DNA of 64,000 bases from Streptosporangium violaceochromogenes (lineage in GTDB: Bacteria; Actinomycetota; Actinomycetes; Streptosporangiales; Streptosporangiaceae). The DNA lies in NCBI RefSeq assembly GCF_014654615.1, contig NZ_BNBB01000014.1:62001-126000 (forward strand), in the 5' to 3' direction. Shown here piece by piece: positions 52,676-62,564 of the stretch. The notes beneath the pieces are model-generated. The model had not been told where the DNA came from and searched no databases. It saw nothing but the letters and a program-made list of their open reading frames with translations. Position 1 is the first letter of the stretch. Each line of letters starts with the position of its first letter. The position numbers and the translations under genes are program-made.

Positions 52676-53038
52676 TTGCAGGAAATCGATAGACTCGGCG
52701 CGATTATCCGCGACGAGCGCCCCTGGGGGGCCTTCGAACGCTACACGTTCAACGAGGCGTCCACTGTGAAGATCATCGACGTGGCCCCCGGGCAGCGTCT
52801 CAGCCTGCAGCGGCACGAGCACCGGGACGAACTCTGGGTCGCCCTCGACCCCGGCGCGATCTTCGAGGTCGACGGGGAGCGGATCGAACCGGCGGTCGGC
52901 GACCGGGTGCTCATCCGGGCGGGTCAGACCCACCGTCTCGGCTCCGCGGGGAAGGCCGTACGGATCCTGGAGATCGCCTTCGGGCACTTCGACGAAGACG
53001 ACATCGAGCGCCTTGAGGACTCCTACGGGCGGGTCTGA
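52676..53038 (+). CDS. Mannose-6-phosphate isomerase type II-like cupin
   Basis: A 120-residue single cupin: RPWGAFERYTFNEASTVKII, DVAPGQRLSLQRHEHRDELW, VALDPGAIFEVDGERIEPAV, GDRVLIRAGQTHRLGS. The His-Glu-His set (LQRHEHRDELWV and the later QTHRLG) is the metal site. It corresponds to the C-terminal isomerase domain of ManC-type bifunctional proteins, without the GDP-mannose pyrophosphorylase part. The likely reaction is mannose-6-phosphate/fructose-6-phosphate isomerisation, or it is a sugar-binding relative. The start is TTG at 52676, supported by GGAGG about 5 bases upstream and the absence of ATG or GTG nearby. Confidence 0.85.
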   Translation: MQEIDRLGAIIRDERPWGAFERYTFNEASTVKIIDVAPGQRLSLQRHEHRDELWVALDPGAIFEVDGERIEPAVGDRVLIRAGQTHRLGSAGKAVRILEIAFGHFDEDDIERLEDSYGRV

Positions 53039-53225
53039 GCGGGCCGGGACGCCCGCTCGGCCCCCCTCGGGGACGGAGGCTCCGTGACGGCACCGGCTCG
53101 CCGCCCCCGGTGGGCCGGCCGTCGCGGAGTCCGGTGACGGGACGGGTGAGGCTTTTATGGCCCTGATTGATCTGTAGAGTAATTTGCCACTTCGTGGGTA
53201 GTGATTTCGCGTGAGAGGTGGCACG

Positions 53226-53891
53226 GTGCGGTCGAGGCTGACACGGGGGGCGGTCGCCGCGACGATCGTCTGCACACTGGCCGGATGCGGTCTCGTGGGG
53301 CAGGGAGGGGGCTCGCCCGCGGCCCGGGGCACCTCGTCGTCCGGGGCGCTCAAGGCGCTGAAGACGCTTCAGGTCAAGGGGCGCGCCCCGATGACCGGCT
53401 TCGACCGGCAACGGTTCGGCCCCGCCTGGGCGGACGTCGACCACAACGGCTGCGACACCCGCAACGACGTCCTCAGGCGCGACCTCAAGGACGAGACCTT
53501 CAAACCGGGTACCCACGACTGCATCGTGCTGACCGGCGTCCTCGACGACCCCTACAGCGGCAGGGTCATCAAATTCGAGCGCGGCCAGAAGACCAGCTCC
53601 GCCATTCAGATCGACCACGTGGTCGCCCTCGCCGACGCCTGGCAGAAGGGCGCCCAGCAGTGGCCGGAGGGCAAACGCAAGGAGCTGGCCAACGACCCCT
53701 TGAACCTCCTGGCCGTGGACGGCCCGCTGAACGGCCAGAAGGGCGCCGGCGACGCGGCGACCTGGCTGCCGCCCCGCCGGGGCTACCGGTGCGACTACGT
53801 CTCGCGTCAGATCGAGGTGAAGGCCAAGTACGGCCTGTGGGTGACCTCCGCCGAGAAGGAGGCCATGCAGACCGTGCTCAACTCCTGCTGA
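53226..53891 (+). CDS. Secreted HNH-type nuclease lipoprotein (DUF1524-like)
   Basis: A 221-residue exported protein. The signal peptide VRSRLTRGAVAATIVCTLAG ends before lipidated C21 (LAGC). The mature part contains CDTRNDVLRRDLKDETFKPG and DCIVLTGVLDDPYSGRVIKF. The HNH core IQIDHVVALADAWQKGAQQW and NDPLNLLAVDGPLNGQKGAG carries the DH and N residues of the metal site, then WLPPRRGYRCDYVSRQIEVK. It fits the extracellular nuclease group with a GmrSD-like C-terminal domain. It probably degrades DNA or RNA outside the cell for nutrition. GTG 53226 has GAGAGGTGG upstream. GTG 53211 is an alternative. Confidence 0.86.
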   Translation: MRSRLTRGAVAATIVCTLAGCGLVGQGGGSPAARGTSSSGALKALKTLQVKGRAPMTGFDRQRFGPAWADVDHNGCDTRNDVLRRDLKDETFKPGTHDCIVLTGVLDDPYSGRVIKFERGQKTSSAIQIDHVVALADAWQKGAQQWPEGKRKELANDPLNLLAVDGPLNGQKGAGDAATWLPPRRGYRCDYVSRQIEVKAKYGLWVTSAEKEAMQTVLNSC

Positions 53892-53966
53892 CCTCCACCG
53901 GAACGGTCCGGTGGCCCGGAGGGGGACCGCCTCCGCCGCAGGTAAAGCCGGTGTAAAAAGAAGGGC

Positions 53967-54890
53967 ATGAACGCGAAGAAGGCAGGAACCATGAGCGGGT
54001 TCCTCAAAGGGGTCCTGCTCGGAGTGCCCGTGCTGGTGGTGGCCGGCCTGATGCTCAGCGGGTGCTCACGGGTGAGCACCCAGCCCGACGAGGTGGTCCT
54101 GCACTATGCGGGGGGCATGTTCGAGGCCATCAAGTTCGAACGATGCATCAACCCCTCCAGCGGCGCCACGCTGCTGGGTCCCGGCGACACCTCCTACTCC
54201 TACCCCTTCGGCCAGCGGACCTTCGACTTCTCCGGGGCCCGCGACGCCGAGTCCAAGCCGCTGTCCGTCGTCTCCAAGGACAACGTCGAGATGACGGTGT
54301 CGGGGGTGGCGACCTTCACCCTGAACACCGATTGCAAGACGCTGCAGCGCTTTCACGAGAAGATCGGGCTGAAGTACCGCGCCTCCTACGAGGACGGCCG
54401 GTCCGAGGGCTGGGCACGCATGCTCAACATCTACATGCGCGTGCCGCTGGACCGCGCCCTGGACGCCGCGTCCCAGGAGTTCGAGTGGCGGGGGCTGTTC
54501 AACGACCCGAAGGTGAAGCAGGCGTGGGAGGCCAGGGTCGGCGCGCTGGCCCGGCAGTTCATCGAGGAGACCGGCGGCGCCGACTACTTCTGCAACCAGA
54601 ACTACAGCGGTACGGGCGAGTGCGGCGACATCTCGCTGACCATCCAGAAGCCCGAGCCGCCGGACGCGCTGGTGGACGCCCTCGCCGCCGAGCAGGCGGC
54701 CAAGGCCGAGAACGTCGCGCAGGCCCAGCGCAACGCCAAGGTCCGCACCGAGATCGCGTCCATCAGGGACCTCGTCAAGGTCCTGGGCCCGCAGGGCGCC
54801 GTACTCTGGCAGGCCATCCAGAAGGGCCAGGTCTCCGTCGTCCCCATCCCCCAGGGGGGCAACCTCACCATCACCCCCCCGAACCGCTGA
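53967..54890 (+). CDS. SPFH/band 7-domain lipoprotein
   Basis: A 307-residue envelope protein. A hydrophobic signal (FLKGVLLGVPVLVVAGLMLS) ends at lipobox cysteine C33 (MLSGC). An SPFH-like beta domain follows: PDEVVLHYAGGMFEAIKFER, SKPLSVVSKDNVEMTVSGVA, TFTLNTDCKTLQRFHEKIGL. Then comes a helical part that may oligomerise (DALVDALAAEQAAKAENVAQ). SPFH proteins usually form membrane scaffolds from a transmembrane anchor. Lipid anchoring on the outside is unusual. Four cysteines in the mature part could form disulfides. It lies 75 bases after the nuclease gene. Confidence 0.8.
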   Translation: MNAKKAGTMSGFLKGVLLGVPVLVVAGLMLSGCSRVSTQPDEVVLHYAGGMFEAIKFERCINPSSGATLLGPGDTSYSYPFGQRTFDFSGARDAESKPLSVVSKDNVEMTVSGVATFTLNTDCKTLQRFHEKIGLKYRASYEDGRSEGWARMLNIYMRVPLDRALDAASQEFEWRGLFNDPKVKQAWEARVGALARQFIEETGGADYFCNQNYSGTGECGDISLTIQKPEPPDALVDALAAEQAAKAENVAQAQRNAKVRTEIASIRDLVKVLGPQGAVLWQAIQKGQVSVVPIPQGGNLTITPPNR

Positions 54891-54984
54891 CGCGCCGTCC
54901 CTCGTTCTCCCGGCCTCCGGCCGTCTTCCGCCGTCCCCGCCGCCTGGCCCCGGCCGGGACCCCACCCGGGCCGGCGGTGAACGG

Positions 54985-55794
54985 TCAGAGGCCCAGGGCG
55001 GAGCCGAAGTCGTCGGCGATCTTCCGCATGCCCTCGGCGAGATCCTCCCGGTCGAGCGCGTCGATGCGCTCGGACGGTCCCGACACCGACATCGCGGCGA
55101 TCACCCGGGCGCCGTCGCCCACCCCCACCGCCAGGCAGTGCACGCCCAGTTCCTCCTCCCCGAGATCCAGGGCGTACCCCCGCGCCCGCACCCGCTCCAG
55201 TTCGGCGAGCATGCCGGTCAGGTCGGTGATCGTGTTGGCGGTCCGCCGGGGCATGCCGGTCCGCCCGATCAGCGACGCCACCTCGGCGTCGGTCCGCCCG
55301 GCCATCAAGACCTTGCCCACCGCCGTGCTGTGCGGCAGCACCCGCCGTCCGACCTCGGCGAACATCCGCAGCCGCCGGGGCGAGGGCGCCTGGGCCACGT
55401 AGACCACGAAGTCGCCCTCCAGCACCGCCAGGTTGGCCGTCTCCCCCGACAGCTCGACCATCTTCGCCAGGTACGGCTGCGCCCGGGTGCCGACCATGCG
55501 CTCGGCCACCCCGCCCAGCCGTACCAGCGCGCCGCCCAGCGCGTAACGGCGGTCGGACTCCTGGCGCACGTATCCCCGCGAGAGCAGCGTGCGCAGCAGC
55601 CGGTGGATCGTCCCGTACGGCAGGCCGGTCCCGGCGGCGATCTCCGACAGGCCGGCCTCCCCGCCCCGCTCGGCGAGCGCCTCCAGCACGTCCAGCGCCC
55701 GGTCGACCGACTGCACCGTGCCCGCCGGCTCGCCGGGACGCCTCCTGGGGGACTCCGCGTTCACCGCAACCTCCGCGCTCGTCAATCCGTTCAC
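54985..55794 (-). CDS. IclR-family transcriptional regulator of the glycolate/glyoxylate cluster
   Basis: A 269-residue regulator with an N-terminal winged helix (TVQSVDRALDVLEALAERGG, LSEIAAGTGLPYGTIHRLLR, TLLSRGYVRQESDRRYALGG) and a GAF-like effector domain (LSGETANLAVLEGDFVVYVA, VGRRVLPHSTAVGKVLMAGR, DLGEEELGVHCLAVGVGD). IclR proteins often sense glyoxylate or related acids, which suits the operon. The GTG at 55794 overlaps the glcF stop as GTGA and has GGAGG 5 bases upstream. A second GTG at 55764 has an almost identical ribosome site, so two forms differing by 10 residues may be made. Confidence 0.9.
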   Translation of the reverse strand: MNGLTSAEVAVNAESPRRRPGEPAGTVQSVDRALDVLEALAERGGEAGLSEIAAGTGLPYGTIHRLLRTLLSRGYVRQESDRRYALGGALVRLGGVAERMVGTRAQPYLAKMVELSGETANLAVLEGDFVVYVAQAPSPRRLRMFAEVGRRVLPHSTAVGKVLMAGRTDAEVASLIGRTGMPRRTANTITDLTGMLAELERVRARGYALDLGEEELGVHCLAVGVGDGARVIAAMSVSGPSERIDALDREDLAEGMRKIADDFGSALGL

Positions 55795-55809
55795 CGCGAC
55801 CTCCGGCCT
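55764..55809 (-). repeat. Duplicated translation initiation region of iclR
   Basis: On the minus strand CGGAGGTCGCGGTGAACG and, 30 bases later, CGGAGGTTGCGGTGAACG differ at one base. Each contains a Shine-Dalgarno and an in-frame GTG. The unit is 30 bases, a multiple of three. Confidence 0.7.
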
Positions 55810-57056
55810 CCCGCGTCCTGCGGCACCTCCGCCAGGCCGCGCAGCGAGGCGTCCAGGACCTGGGCGGTGTGCGCGACGGGGATCGGCCGGGCTCCCCGGC
55901 GGCGGACGGCCGAGGTGATCTGCAGGGTGCAGCCGGGGTTGGCCGAGACCAGCAGGTCGGCGCCGGTGGCCAGCACCCGCTCCGCCTTGCGGTCGCCGAG
56001 GTCGCGGGCGGCCTCTGGCTGGAGGAGATTGTAGGTCCCCGCCGACCCGCAGCAGACGGCCGATTCGGAGATCTCCCTCAGCTCCAGGCCGGGGATGGCG
56101 GCCAGCAGCCGGCGGGGCTCGGAGCGGATTCCCTGGGCGTGGGCCAGGTGGCAGGCGTCGTGGTAGGCCACCGTGAGCGGCAGCGGGTGCCGTTCGGCCA
56201 CCGGCCCCAGCCCGGCGAGGAACTCCGCCAGGTCGAGGACCCGGATGGCCCGGGCCCGCGCGGCCCACTCGCCGTCGAGGATCTCGGCGTACTCCTTCAT
56301 GGTCGACCCGCATCCGGCGGCGTTGACCACCACCGTGTCCACCCCCGCCCGTTCGAAGGCGGCGATCGTCCGCCGGGCGAACCGCACGGCCTGCCGGGGC
56401 CGCCCCGAGTGCAGCGACAGCGCCCCGCAGCACCCCTGGGCTGCGGGGATCACCACGTCGCAGCCCTCCATCGCGAGCACTCGGGCCGTGGCCGCGTTGA
56501 CCTGCGGGAAGAACTCGCCCTGGACGCATCCGGTGAGCATCCCGACGACGGCCCTGCGCTCGCCCCGGGCGGTGATCCGGCGCGGCAGCCGCACCCGCGC
56601 CCGGGCAGGGGGAGCGAGGTCGGCCATCGCGGCCAGGGACGGGTTGATCGGCTCCAGTCTCGGCGCGATCCGGCGGCGCAGTCCGGCGCTCAGCCGCAAC
56701 GGCAGCCGCATGGCCCGCAGGCGCCGGGGATAGGGGAAGAGCTGGAAGATCAGGGCCCGCAGCGCCCGGTCGTCGGGGCGCCTGACGTGCTTCTCCTCCA
56801 CCACGGCCCGGGTCCGCTCGATCAGCCGGTCGTAGCGCACCCCCGAGGGGCAGGCCGTCACGCACGCCATGCACCCCAGGCACGCGTCGAAGTGCCCGGC
56901 CATCTCCGGTGTCAGCGGGGTGCCCTCGACGTGCTGCTTCATCAGGTGGATCCGGCCGCGCGGGGAGTCCATCTCCTCGCCCCACAGGACGTAGGTGGGG
57001 CAGGTGGGCAGGCAGAATCCGCAGTGCACACAGTCGCCGATCAGCTCGGGGTCCAC
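55791..57056 (-). CDS. glcF: Glycolate oxidase iron-sulfur subunit
   Basis: GlcF passes electrons from glycolate oxidation to the respiratory chain. The 421-residue protein has two 4Fe-4S motifs: DCVHCGFCLPTCPTYVLWGE near the start and FDACLGCMACVTACPSGVRY. Two CCG-type domains follow (GCCGALSLHSGRPRQAVRFA, VCCGSAGTYNLLQPEAARDL, CHLAHAQGIRSEPRRLLAAI). The start GTG at 57056 lies 1 base after the glcE stop, and its end overlaps iclR by 4 bases. The tight packing indicates one transcript glcD-glcE-glcF-iclR. Confidence 0.94.
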   Translation of the reverse strand: MDPELIGDCVHCGFCLPTCPTYVLWGEEMDSPRGRIHLMKQHVEGTPLTPEMAGHFDACLGCMACVTACPSGVRYDRLIERTRAVVEEKHVRRPDDRALRALIFQLFPYPRRLRAMRLPLRLSAGLRRRIAPRLEPINPSLAAMADLAPPARARVRLPRRITARGERRAVVGMLTGCVQGEFFPQVNAATARVLAMEGCDVVIPAAQGCCGALSLHSGRPRQAVRFARRTIAAFERAGVDTVVVNAAGCGSTMKEYAEILDGEWAARARAIRVLDLAEFLAGLGPVAERHPLPLTVAYHDACHLAHAQGIRSEPRRLLAAIPGLELREISESAVCCGSAGTYNLLQPEAARDLGDRKAERVLATGADLLVSANPGCTLQITSAVRRRGARPIPVAHTAQVLDASLRGLAEVPQDAGGRRSR

Positions 57057-57057
57057 G

Positions 57058-58347
57058 TCAGATCCCTCCCGCGAACCGGCCGGGGGACATCCTCCGGCCG
57101 GGGTCGAACCGTTCCTTGATCCGCCGCATCAGCGGCAGCGCCCCCACCGGCCCCCAGCGCTCCACCGTCCGGCCCGGCTCGGGCGGTACGGCAAGGACGA
57201 TCACCCCGCCGCCCAGACGGCCGAGGTCGTCGCGGACGGACGACACGAACGCCGAGAGCTCGGGCCCTCCGAGCGCCGGGGGCGGGGCGACGTGGAGGAC
57301 CCCCGAGGCCACCGACCCGCGCACCCGCGCGGGCAGCCCGCGCGCCGCGACCGCCCGCAGCGCGTCGCCGGCCTCCGCGGGCGGGAACCGCAGTTCCAGC
57401 AGCACCTCCTCGCCGGGCAGCGTGTTCCACCAGGGCGGCGGCCGGTCGGAGACATGCGCGCCGTCTCCGAGGATGTGCCCGCCGATCAGGTCCCGCAGGG
57501 GCAGTGCCCGCTCCTCGGCCGCCCTCCCCTCGACGAGGACGGCCAGCGTGAGGTCGCCGTGGGGGGCGGGCCAGTCCAGTTCGATCGCGCTGGGTTCGGC
57601 CTGGGAGGAGGCGAGGCCGGTGACGAGGCCGGCGACGAGCGCCCGCGGTCCGGCGGTCGCGTCCGGGCCTCCCCCGGCGCCCGGCGCGGCGGGGGAGGGG
57701 AGGGTCGCGACGATCCAGCGGCGTGCGGTCGGGACCGGGTGGAGTCGGAAGATCGCCTCGGTGATGACGCCGAGCGTGCCGTAGGAGCCGCAGAACAGCT
57801 TGCCCAGGTCGTAGCCGGCGACGTTCTTGACGACCCGGCCGCCGGAGGTGGCGATCGTCCCGTCGGCCAGCACGACCGTGGCGCCGATCAGTAGGTCGCG
57901 GGCGGTGCCGTACCGGAGCCTGCGGGGGCCGGCGATCGCGGTGGCGAGCGTGCCGCCGACGGTGCCGCCCGGCAGGGGGGTGTCCAGGGCCAGCTCCTGC
58001 CGGAGGCCGGAGGGGCCGGGCAGAGAGGCCAGCGTGGCGGCGGGAACCCCCGCGCTGACCCGGACGACCAGGTCGCCGGGGGCGTGTTCGACGGTGGATC
58101 GGCCGTCGAGGGTGAGGCAGCAGGTGTCGATCAGCAGGTCGCACCGCTCGGGGGGAGCGCCCCATCCCAGCTTCGTCCCCTCTCCCGCGGGGACCACGGC
58201 CAGGTCGTGCTCGGCGGAGACGCGCAGGAGCGCGGCGACCTCGCCGGTGGTCTCGGGCAGCGCCACCAGGCGGGGCGTCACCCCGGCCACGGCGTCGCCG
58301 GGCCCGGCCTTCCGGATCGTCACGCCCGTCCGGCGCAGGGCGTCCAT
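57058..58347 (-). CDS. glcE: Glycolate oxidase FAD-binding subunit
   Basis: A 429-residue FAD-binding type 4 (PCMH fold) subunit of glycolate oxidase. The FAD region reads DLAVVPAGEGTKLGWGAPPE, LPGGTVGGTLATAIAGPRRL, TSGGRVVKNVAGYDLGKLFC and GSYGTLGVITEAIFRLHPVP. This is the GlcE form, which works with GlcD and GlcF. The ATG at 58347 overlaps the glcD stop (ATGA). The C-terminal MRRIKERFDPGRRMSPGRFA resembles that of GlcD-type proteins. Confidence 0.93.
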   Translation of the reverse strand: MDALRRTGVTIRKAGPGDAVAGVTPRLVALPETTGEVAALLRVSAEHDLAVVPAGEGTKLGWGAPPERCDLLIDTCCLTLDGRSTVEHAPGDLVVRVSAGVPAATLASLPGPSGLRQELALDTPLPGGTVGGTLATAIAGPRRLRYGTARDLLIGATVVLADGTIATSGGRVVKNVAGYDLGKLFCGSYGTLGVITEAIFRLHPVPTARRWIVATLPSPAAPGAGGGPDATAGPRALVAGLVTGLASSQAEPSAIELDWPAPHGDLTLAVLVEGRAAEERALPLRDLIGGHILGDGAHVSDRPPPWWNTLPGEEVLLELRFPPAEAGDALRAVAARGLPARVRGSVASGVLHVAPPPALGGPELSAFVSSVRDDLGRLGGGVIVLAVPPEPGRTVERWGPVGALPLMRRIKERFDPGRRMSPGRFAGGI

Positions 58348-59804
58348 CAGAACTGCTCCGCCCGGCCCGACTCGACCAGCGGGTGCACGCCCCTGCGGAC
58401 TCCCGGGACCTCGCCGCACAGGCGCGGGGTGGGGAAGACCTTGCCCGGGTTGGACAGGCCGCGGGGGTCGAAGGCGCAGCGGACCAGTTGCATGGTGTCG
58501 AGGTCGTCGTCAGAGAACATCTTTGTCATATATCGGGATTTATCCACACCAACGCCGTGTTCGCCGGTGATGGAGCCGCCGTACTCCACACACAGATCGA
58601 GAATCCTTCCCGAGACCAGCTCGGCCCGCTCACCCGCGCCGGGCTCCCGGTCGTCGAACAGCACCAGCGGATGCAGGTTGCCGTCCCCGGCGTGGAAGAC
58701 GTTGGCCACGCGGATGCCGTGCTCCCGCGACAGCCGGTCGATGCTCGCCAGGACCTCGGGCAGCGCGGTCCTGGGCACCACCCCGTCCTGGACGATGTAG
58801 GCGGGGCTGATCCGGCCCACCGCGGCGAAGGCCGACTTGCGGCCCTTCCAGACGGCCGCCCGCTCGGCGGGGTCGGCGGCGGTCCGCAGCGCGAACGCGC
58901 CGCTCTCACGGCAGATCCGTGTCACCTCGCCGAGCTCGTGGGCGACCTCCTCCACCGGGCCGTCCAGCTCCACGATGAGCACCGCCCCGGCGCCCTCGGG
59001 GTAGGAGCAGGCCACGGCGGCCTCGGCCGCCTCGATCGCCAGGGCGTCCATCATCTCGATGGCGGAGGGCAGGATGCCGCCCCCGATGATCGCCGACACC
59101 GCCTGGCCGCCCCGCTCGACGCCGTCGAACGCCGCCAGCAGGGTCGTCACGTTCCGCGGGGCCCGCGTCAGCCGTACGGTGACCTTGGTGGCGATGCCGA
59201 GGGTGCCCTCCGAGCCGATGAAGGCCCCCAGCAGGTCGTAGCCGGGATCGGCCGCCGAGAGCTCGACGATCTCGCCCTGGGGGGTGACGATCTCCAGGGC
59301 GAGCACGTGGTTGACCGTGAAGCCGTGCTTGAGGCAGTGCGCCCCGCCGGAGTTCTCCGCCACGTTGCCGCCGATGGAGCAGACCTGCTGGCTGGAGGGG
59401 TCGGGCGCGTAGTAGTAGCCCTGGTCGCGGACCGCCTCGGTGATCGCCAGGTTGGTGACCCCCGGCTCCACCACGGCCCGTCGGTTGGCGAGGTCGACCG
59501 AGAGGATCCGCCGCATCCTGGAGGTGACGATCAGCACGCCGTCGGTCCGCGGCAGCGCCCCGCCGGACAGGCCCGTCCCCGCGCCCCTGGCCACGAACGG
59601 CACGCCGTGCTCGTCGCAGACCCGCACCACGGCCGCGACCTGCTCGGCGCTTTCCGGCAGCACCACGACCGCGGGGACGGCGCGATGGTGGGTCAGGCCG
59701 TCGCACTCGTAGGTGCGCAGCCGTACCGGGTCGGTGATCACCGACCCGGGGCCGAGGAACTCCCGGAAGCGCCGGATCGGCTCGTCGAGTGTCTGCGCCG
59801 GCAT
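58347..59804 (-). CDS. glcD: Glycolate oxidase catalytic subunit
   Basis: GlcD is the FAD enzyme that oxidises glycolate to glyoxylate (or D-lactate in relatives). The 485-residue protein has the FAD-binding type 4 domain: VPFVARGAGTGLSGGALPRT, YYYAPDPSSQQVCSIGGNVA, ENSGGAHCLKHGFTVNHVLA, GSEGTLGIATKVTVRLTRAP. The FAD-oxidase C-domain has NVFHAGDGNLHPLVLFDDRE and GGSITGEHGVGVDKSRYMTK. The ATG at 59804 has the strong ribosome site AAAGGAGAGG. The gene is first of glcDEF-iclR and follows aceB after 133 bases. Confidence 0.95.
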   Translation of the reverse strand: MPAQTLDEPIRRFREFLGPGSVITDPVRLRTYECDGLTHHRAVPAVVVLPESAEQVAAVVRVCDEHGVPFVARGAGTGLSGGALPRTDGVLIVTSRMRRILSVDLANRRAVVEPGVTNLAITEAVRDQGYYYAPDPSSQQVCSIGGNVAENSGGAHCLKHGFTVNHVLALEIVTPQGEIVELSAADPGYDLLGAFIGSEGTLGIATKVTVRLTRAPRNVTTLLAAFDGVERGGQAVSAIIGGGILPSAIEMMDALAIEAAEAAVACSYPEGAGAVLIVELDGPVEEVAHELGEVTRICRESGAFALRTAADPAERAAVWKGRKSAFAAVGRISPAYIVQDGVVPRTALPEVLASIDRLSREHGIRVANVFHAGDGNLHPLVLFDDREPGAGERAELVSGRILDLCVEYGGSITGEHGVGVDKSRYMTKMFSDDDLDTMQLVRCAFDPRGLSNPGKVFPTPRLCGEVPGVRRGVHPLVESGRAEQF

Positions 59805-59884
59805 CGCCTCTCCTTTCACGCGCCGGGGTCTCGTGGCTCCCGGACGGTGACCGCCCGGCCCGAGACCGTCATGCCTTCGGGAGC

Positions 59885-59928
59885 CCTTCCGGAAGGCGGG
59901 CGATCCTCTCGGCCGGGGGCCGCCCGCC
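59885..59928 (-). terminator. Hairpin between aceB and glcD
   Basis: GGCGGGCG (59895-59902) pairs with CGCCCGCC (59921-59928), 10 bases past the aceB stop on the minus strand. A self-complementary CCTTCCGGAAGG (59885-59896) abuts it. It could attenuate read-through into glcD. TTCCGGAA is also a shortened version of the aceB upstream palindromes. Confidence 0.4.
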
Positions 59929-59937
59929 CCGGCCGGC

Positions 59938-61524
<1,587 letters not shown>

Positions 61525-61533
61525 GGGCTTCCT

Positions 61534-61569
61534 TTCCGCATTATGGAAAAATGCTTCTGAATTGTGGAA
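61534..61569 (-). promoter_or_regulatory. aceB promoter with two TTCC-N7-GGAA-type operators
   Basis: Plus-strand TTCCGCATTATGGAA (61534-61548) and TTCTGAATTGTGGAA (61555-61569) are 15-base imperfect palindromes exactly 21 bases apart. On the minus strand CATAAT inside the first could be a -10 and TTCCAC at the second a -35. IclR-family regulators bind palindromes of this size, so the linked IclR protein is the natural candidate. Confidence 0.6.
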
Positions 61570-61786
61570 CAGACGCTACTTCATGGTCACTTGCCGGTCA
61601 AAAACCAGGGGTCCCCTAAGGGGTCGTGTCGGGGGCTTCCCCGATGGAAGGAGGGCCGCGCTCAGGCGACAGTGGAGACGGTTCCCCGCGAGGCGGGGGG
61701 CGACCCCCTTCACGGGGGGAGCCAGGCGGCGGGGACGCCCGTGCCGGTCGCGCGAGACGAGGCTTCGGGAGATCGGGGATGGGTTC

Positions 61787-62479
61787 ATGAAGAAGAAGAC
61801 GGCCATGGCCGGGATGCTCCTGGGGTCCGCGCTCCTCCTGTCGGCCTGCCGGTTCGACCTCGACACCGGCGACCGCGAGCAGGCCGTCGTCTCCTACGAG
61901 GTCACGGAGAGGCTGACGGCGCTCGTGGTCCACGCCGACGCGGGGGAGGTCGTGGTCAACGAGTCGGACCGTCCGGGGGTGCGGGTGACCGAGACGCTCC
62001 ACTGGGGCGGGAACCCCAAGGACAGGCCCCGGACCGAGCACCCCGTGGAGGGCGGCACGCTCACACTGCGCCACACGTGCTCGGGAAACTGCTCGGTGGA
62101 CTCCAGGATCGAGGTCCCCAAGGGGCTCAAGGTCACCCTCGACACCGGATCGGGCGGCATCACGCTCCGCGCGCTGACGGGTGAGGTGCAGGCCCACACC
62201 GGCTCCGGCGACATCGAGGCCGGCTCCCTGGGAACGGGGCGGTTCGTCGCCGACACCGGCTCCGGCGACGTCGAGGTGAGGTTCGGCGCCGTGCCCGGCC
62301 ACGTGGAGATCGAGACCGGATCGGGCGACGCCACCGTACGGCTGCCGCCGGCCGCCTACAAGGTGACCGCCGAGACCGGCTCGGGGGAGAGGACCGTCAA
62401 GGTCACCGACGACCCCTCCTCGGCCAGGGGTGTCCTGGTGCGGACCGGTTCGGGGGACGCCAAGATCCTGCCCGCCTGA
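61787..62479 (+). CDS. DUF4097-type beta-repeat lipoprotein
   Basis: A 230-residue exported lipoprotein. The signal MKKKTAMAGMLLGSALLLSA ends at C21 (LLSAC). The mature part is a beta-solenoid with repeated TGSG turns: DTGSGGITLRALTGEVQAHT, GSGDIEAGSLGTGRFVADTG, SGDVEVRFGAVPGHVEIETG, SGDATVRLPPAAYKVTAETG, and VRTGSGDAKILPA at the end. This is the DUF4097/putative adhesin pattern, spaced about 20 residues. Its function is unknown, but it sits outside the membrane. The last copy of TGSGD lies just before the stop. ATG 61787 follows GGGGATGGG. It diverges from aceB across 262 bases. Confidence 0.82.
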   Translation: MKKKTAMAGMLLGSALLLSACRFDLDTGDREQAVVSYEVTERLTALVVHADAGEVVVNESDRPGVRVTETLHWGGNPKDRPRTEHPVEGGTLTLRHTCSGNCSVDSRIEVPKGLKVTLDTGSGGITLRALTGEVQAHTGSGDIEAGSLGTGRFVADTGSGDVEVRFGAVPGHVEIETGSGDATVRLPPAAYKVTAETGSGERTVKVTDDPSSARGVLVRTGSGDAKILPA

Positions 62480-62564
62480 GGCGGCGCGGGCGGGGGACGC
62501 CGGGACCGGGGCACGGCGTCCCCGCCCCGCGGGTGACACGGACGGCCGCGAAGGGGATAACCAG

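Noticed and set aside
54062..55402. A 446-codon plus-strand frame over the SPFH gene and iclR
   Set aside because: Out-of-frame shadow of the SPFH lipoprotein that continues antisense to iclR and is Arg/Pro-rich without motifs.
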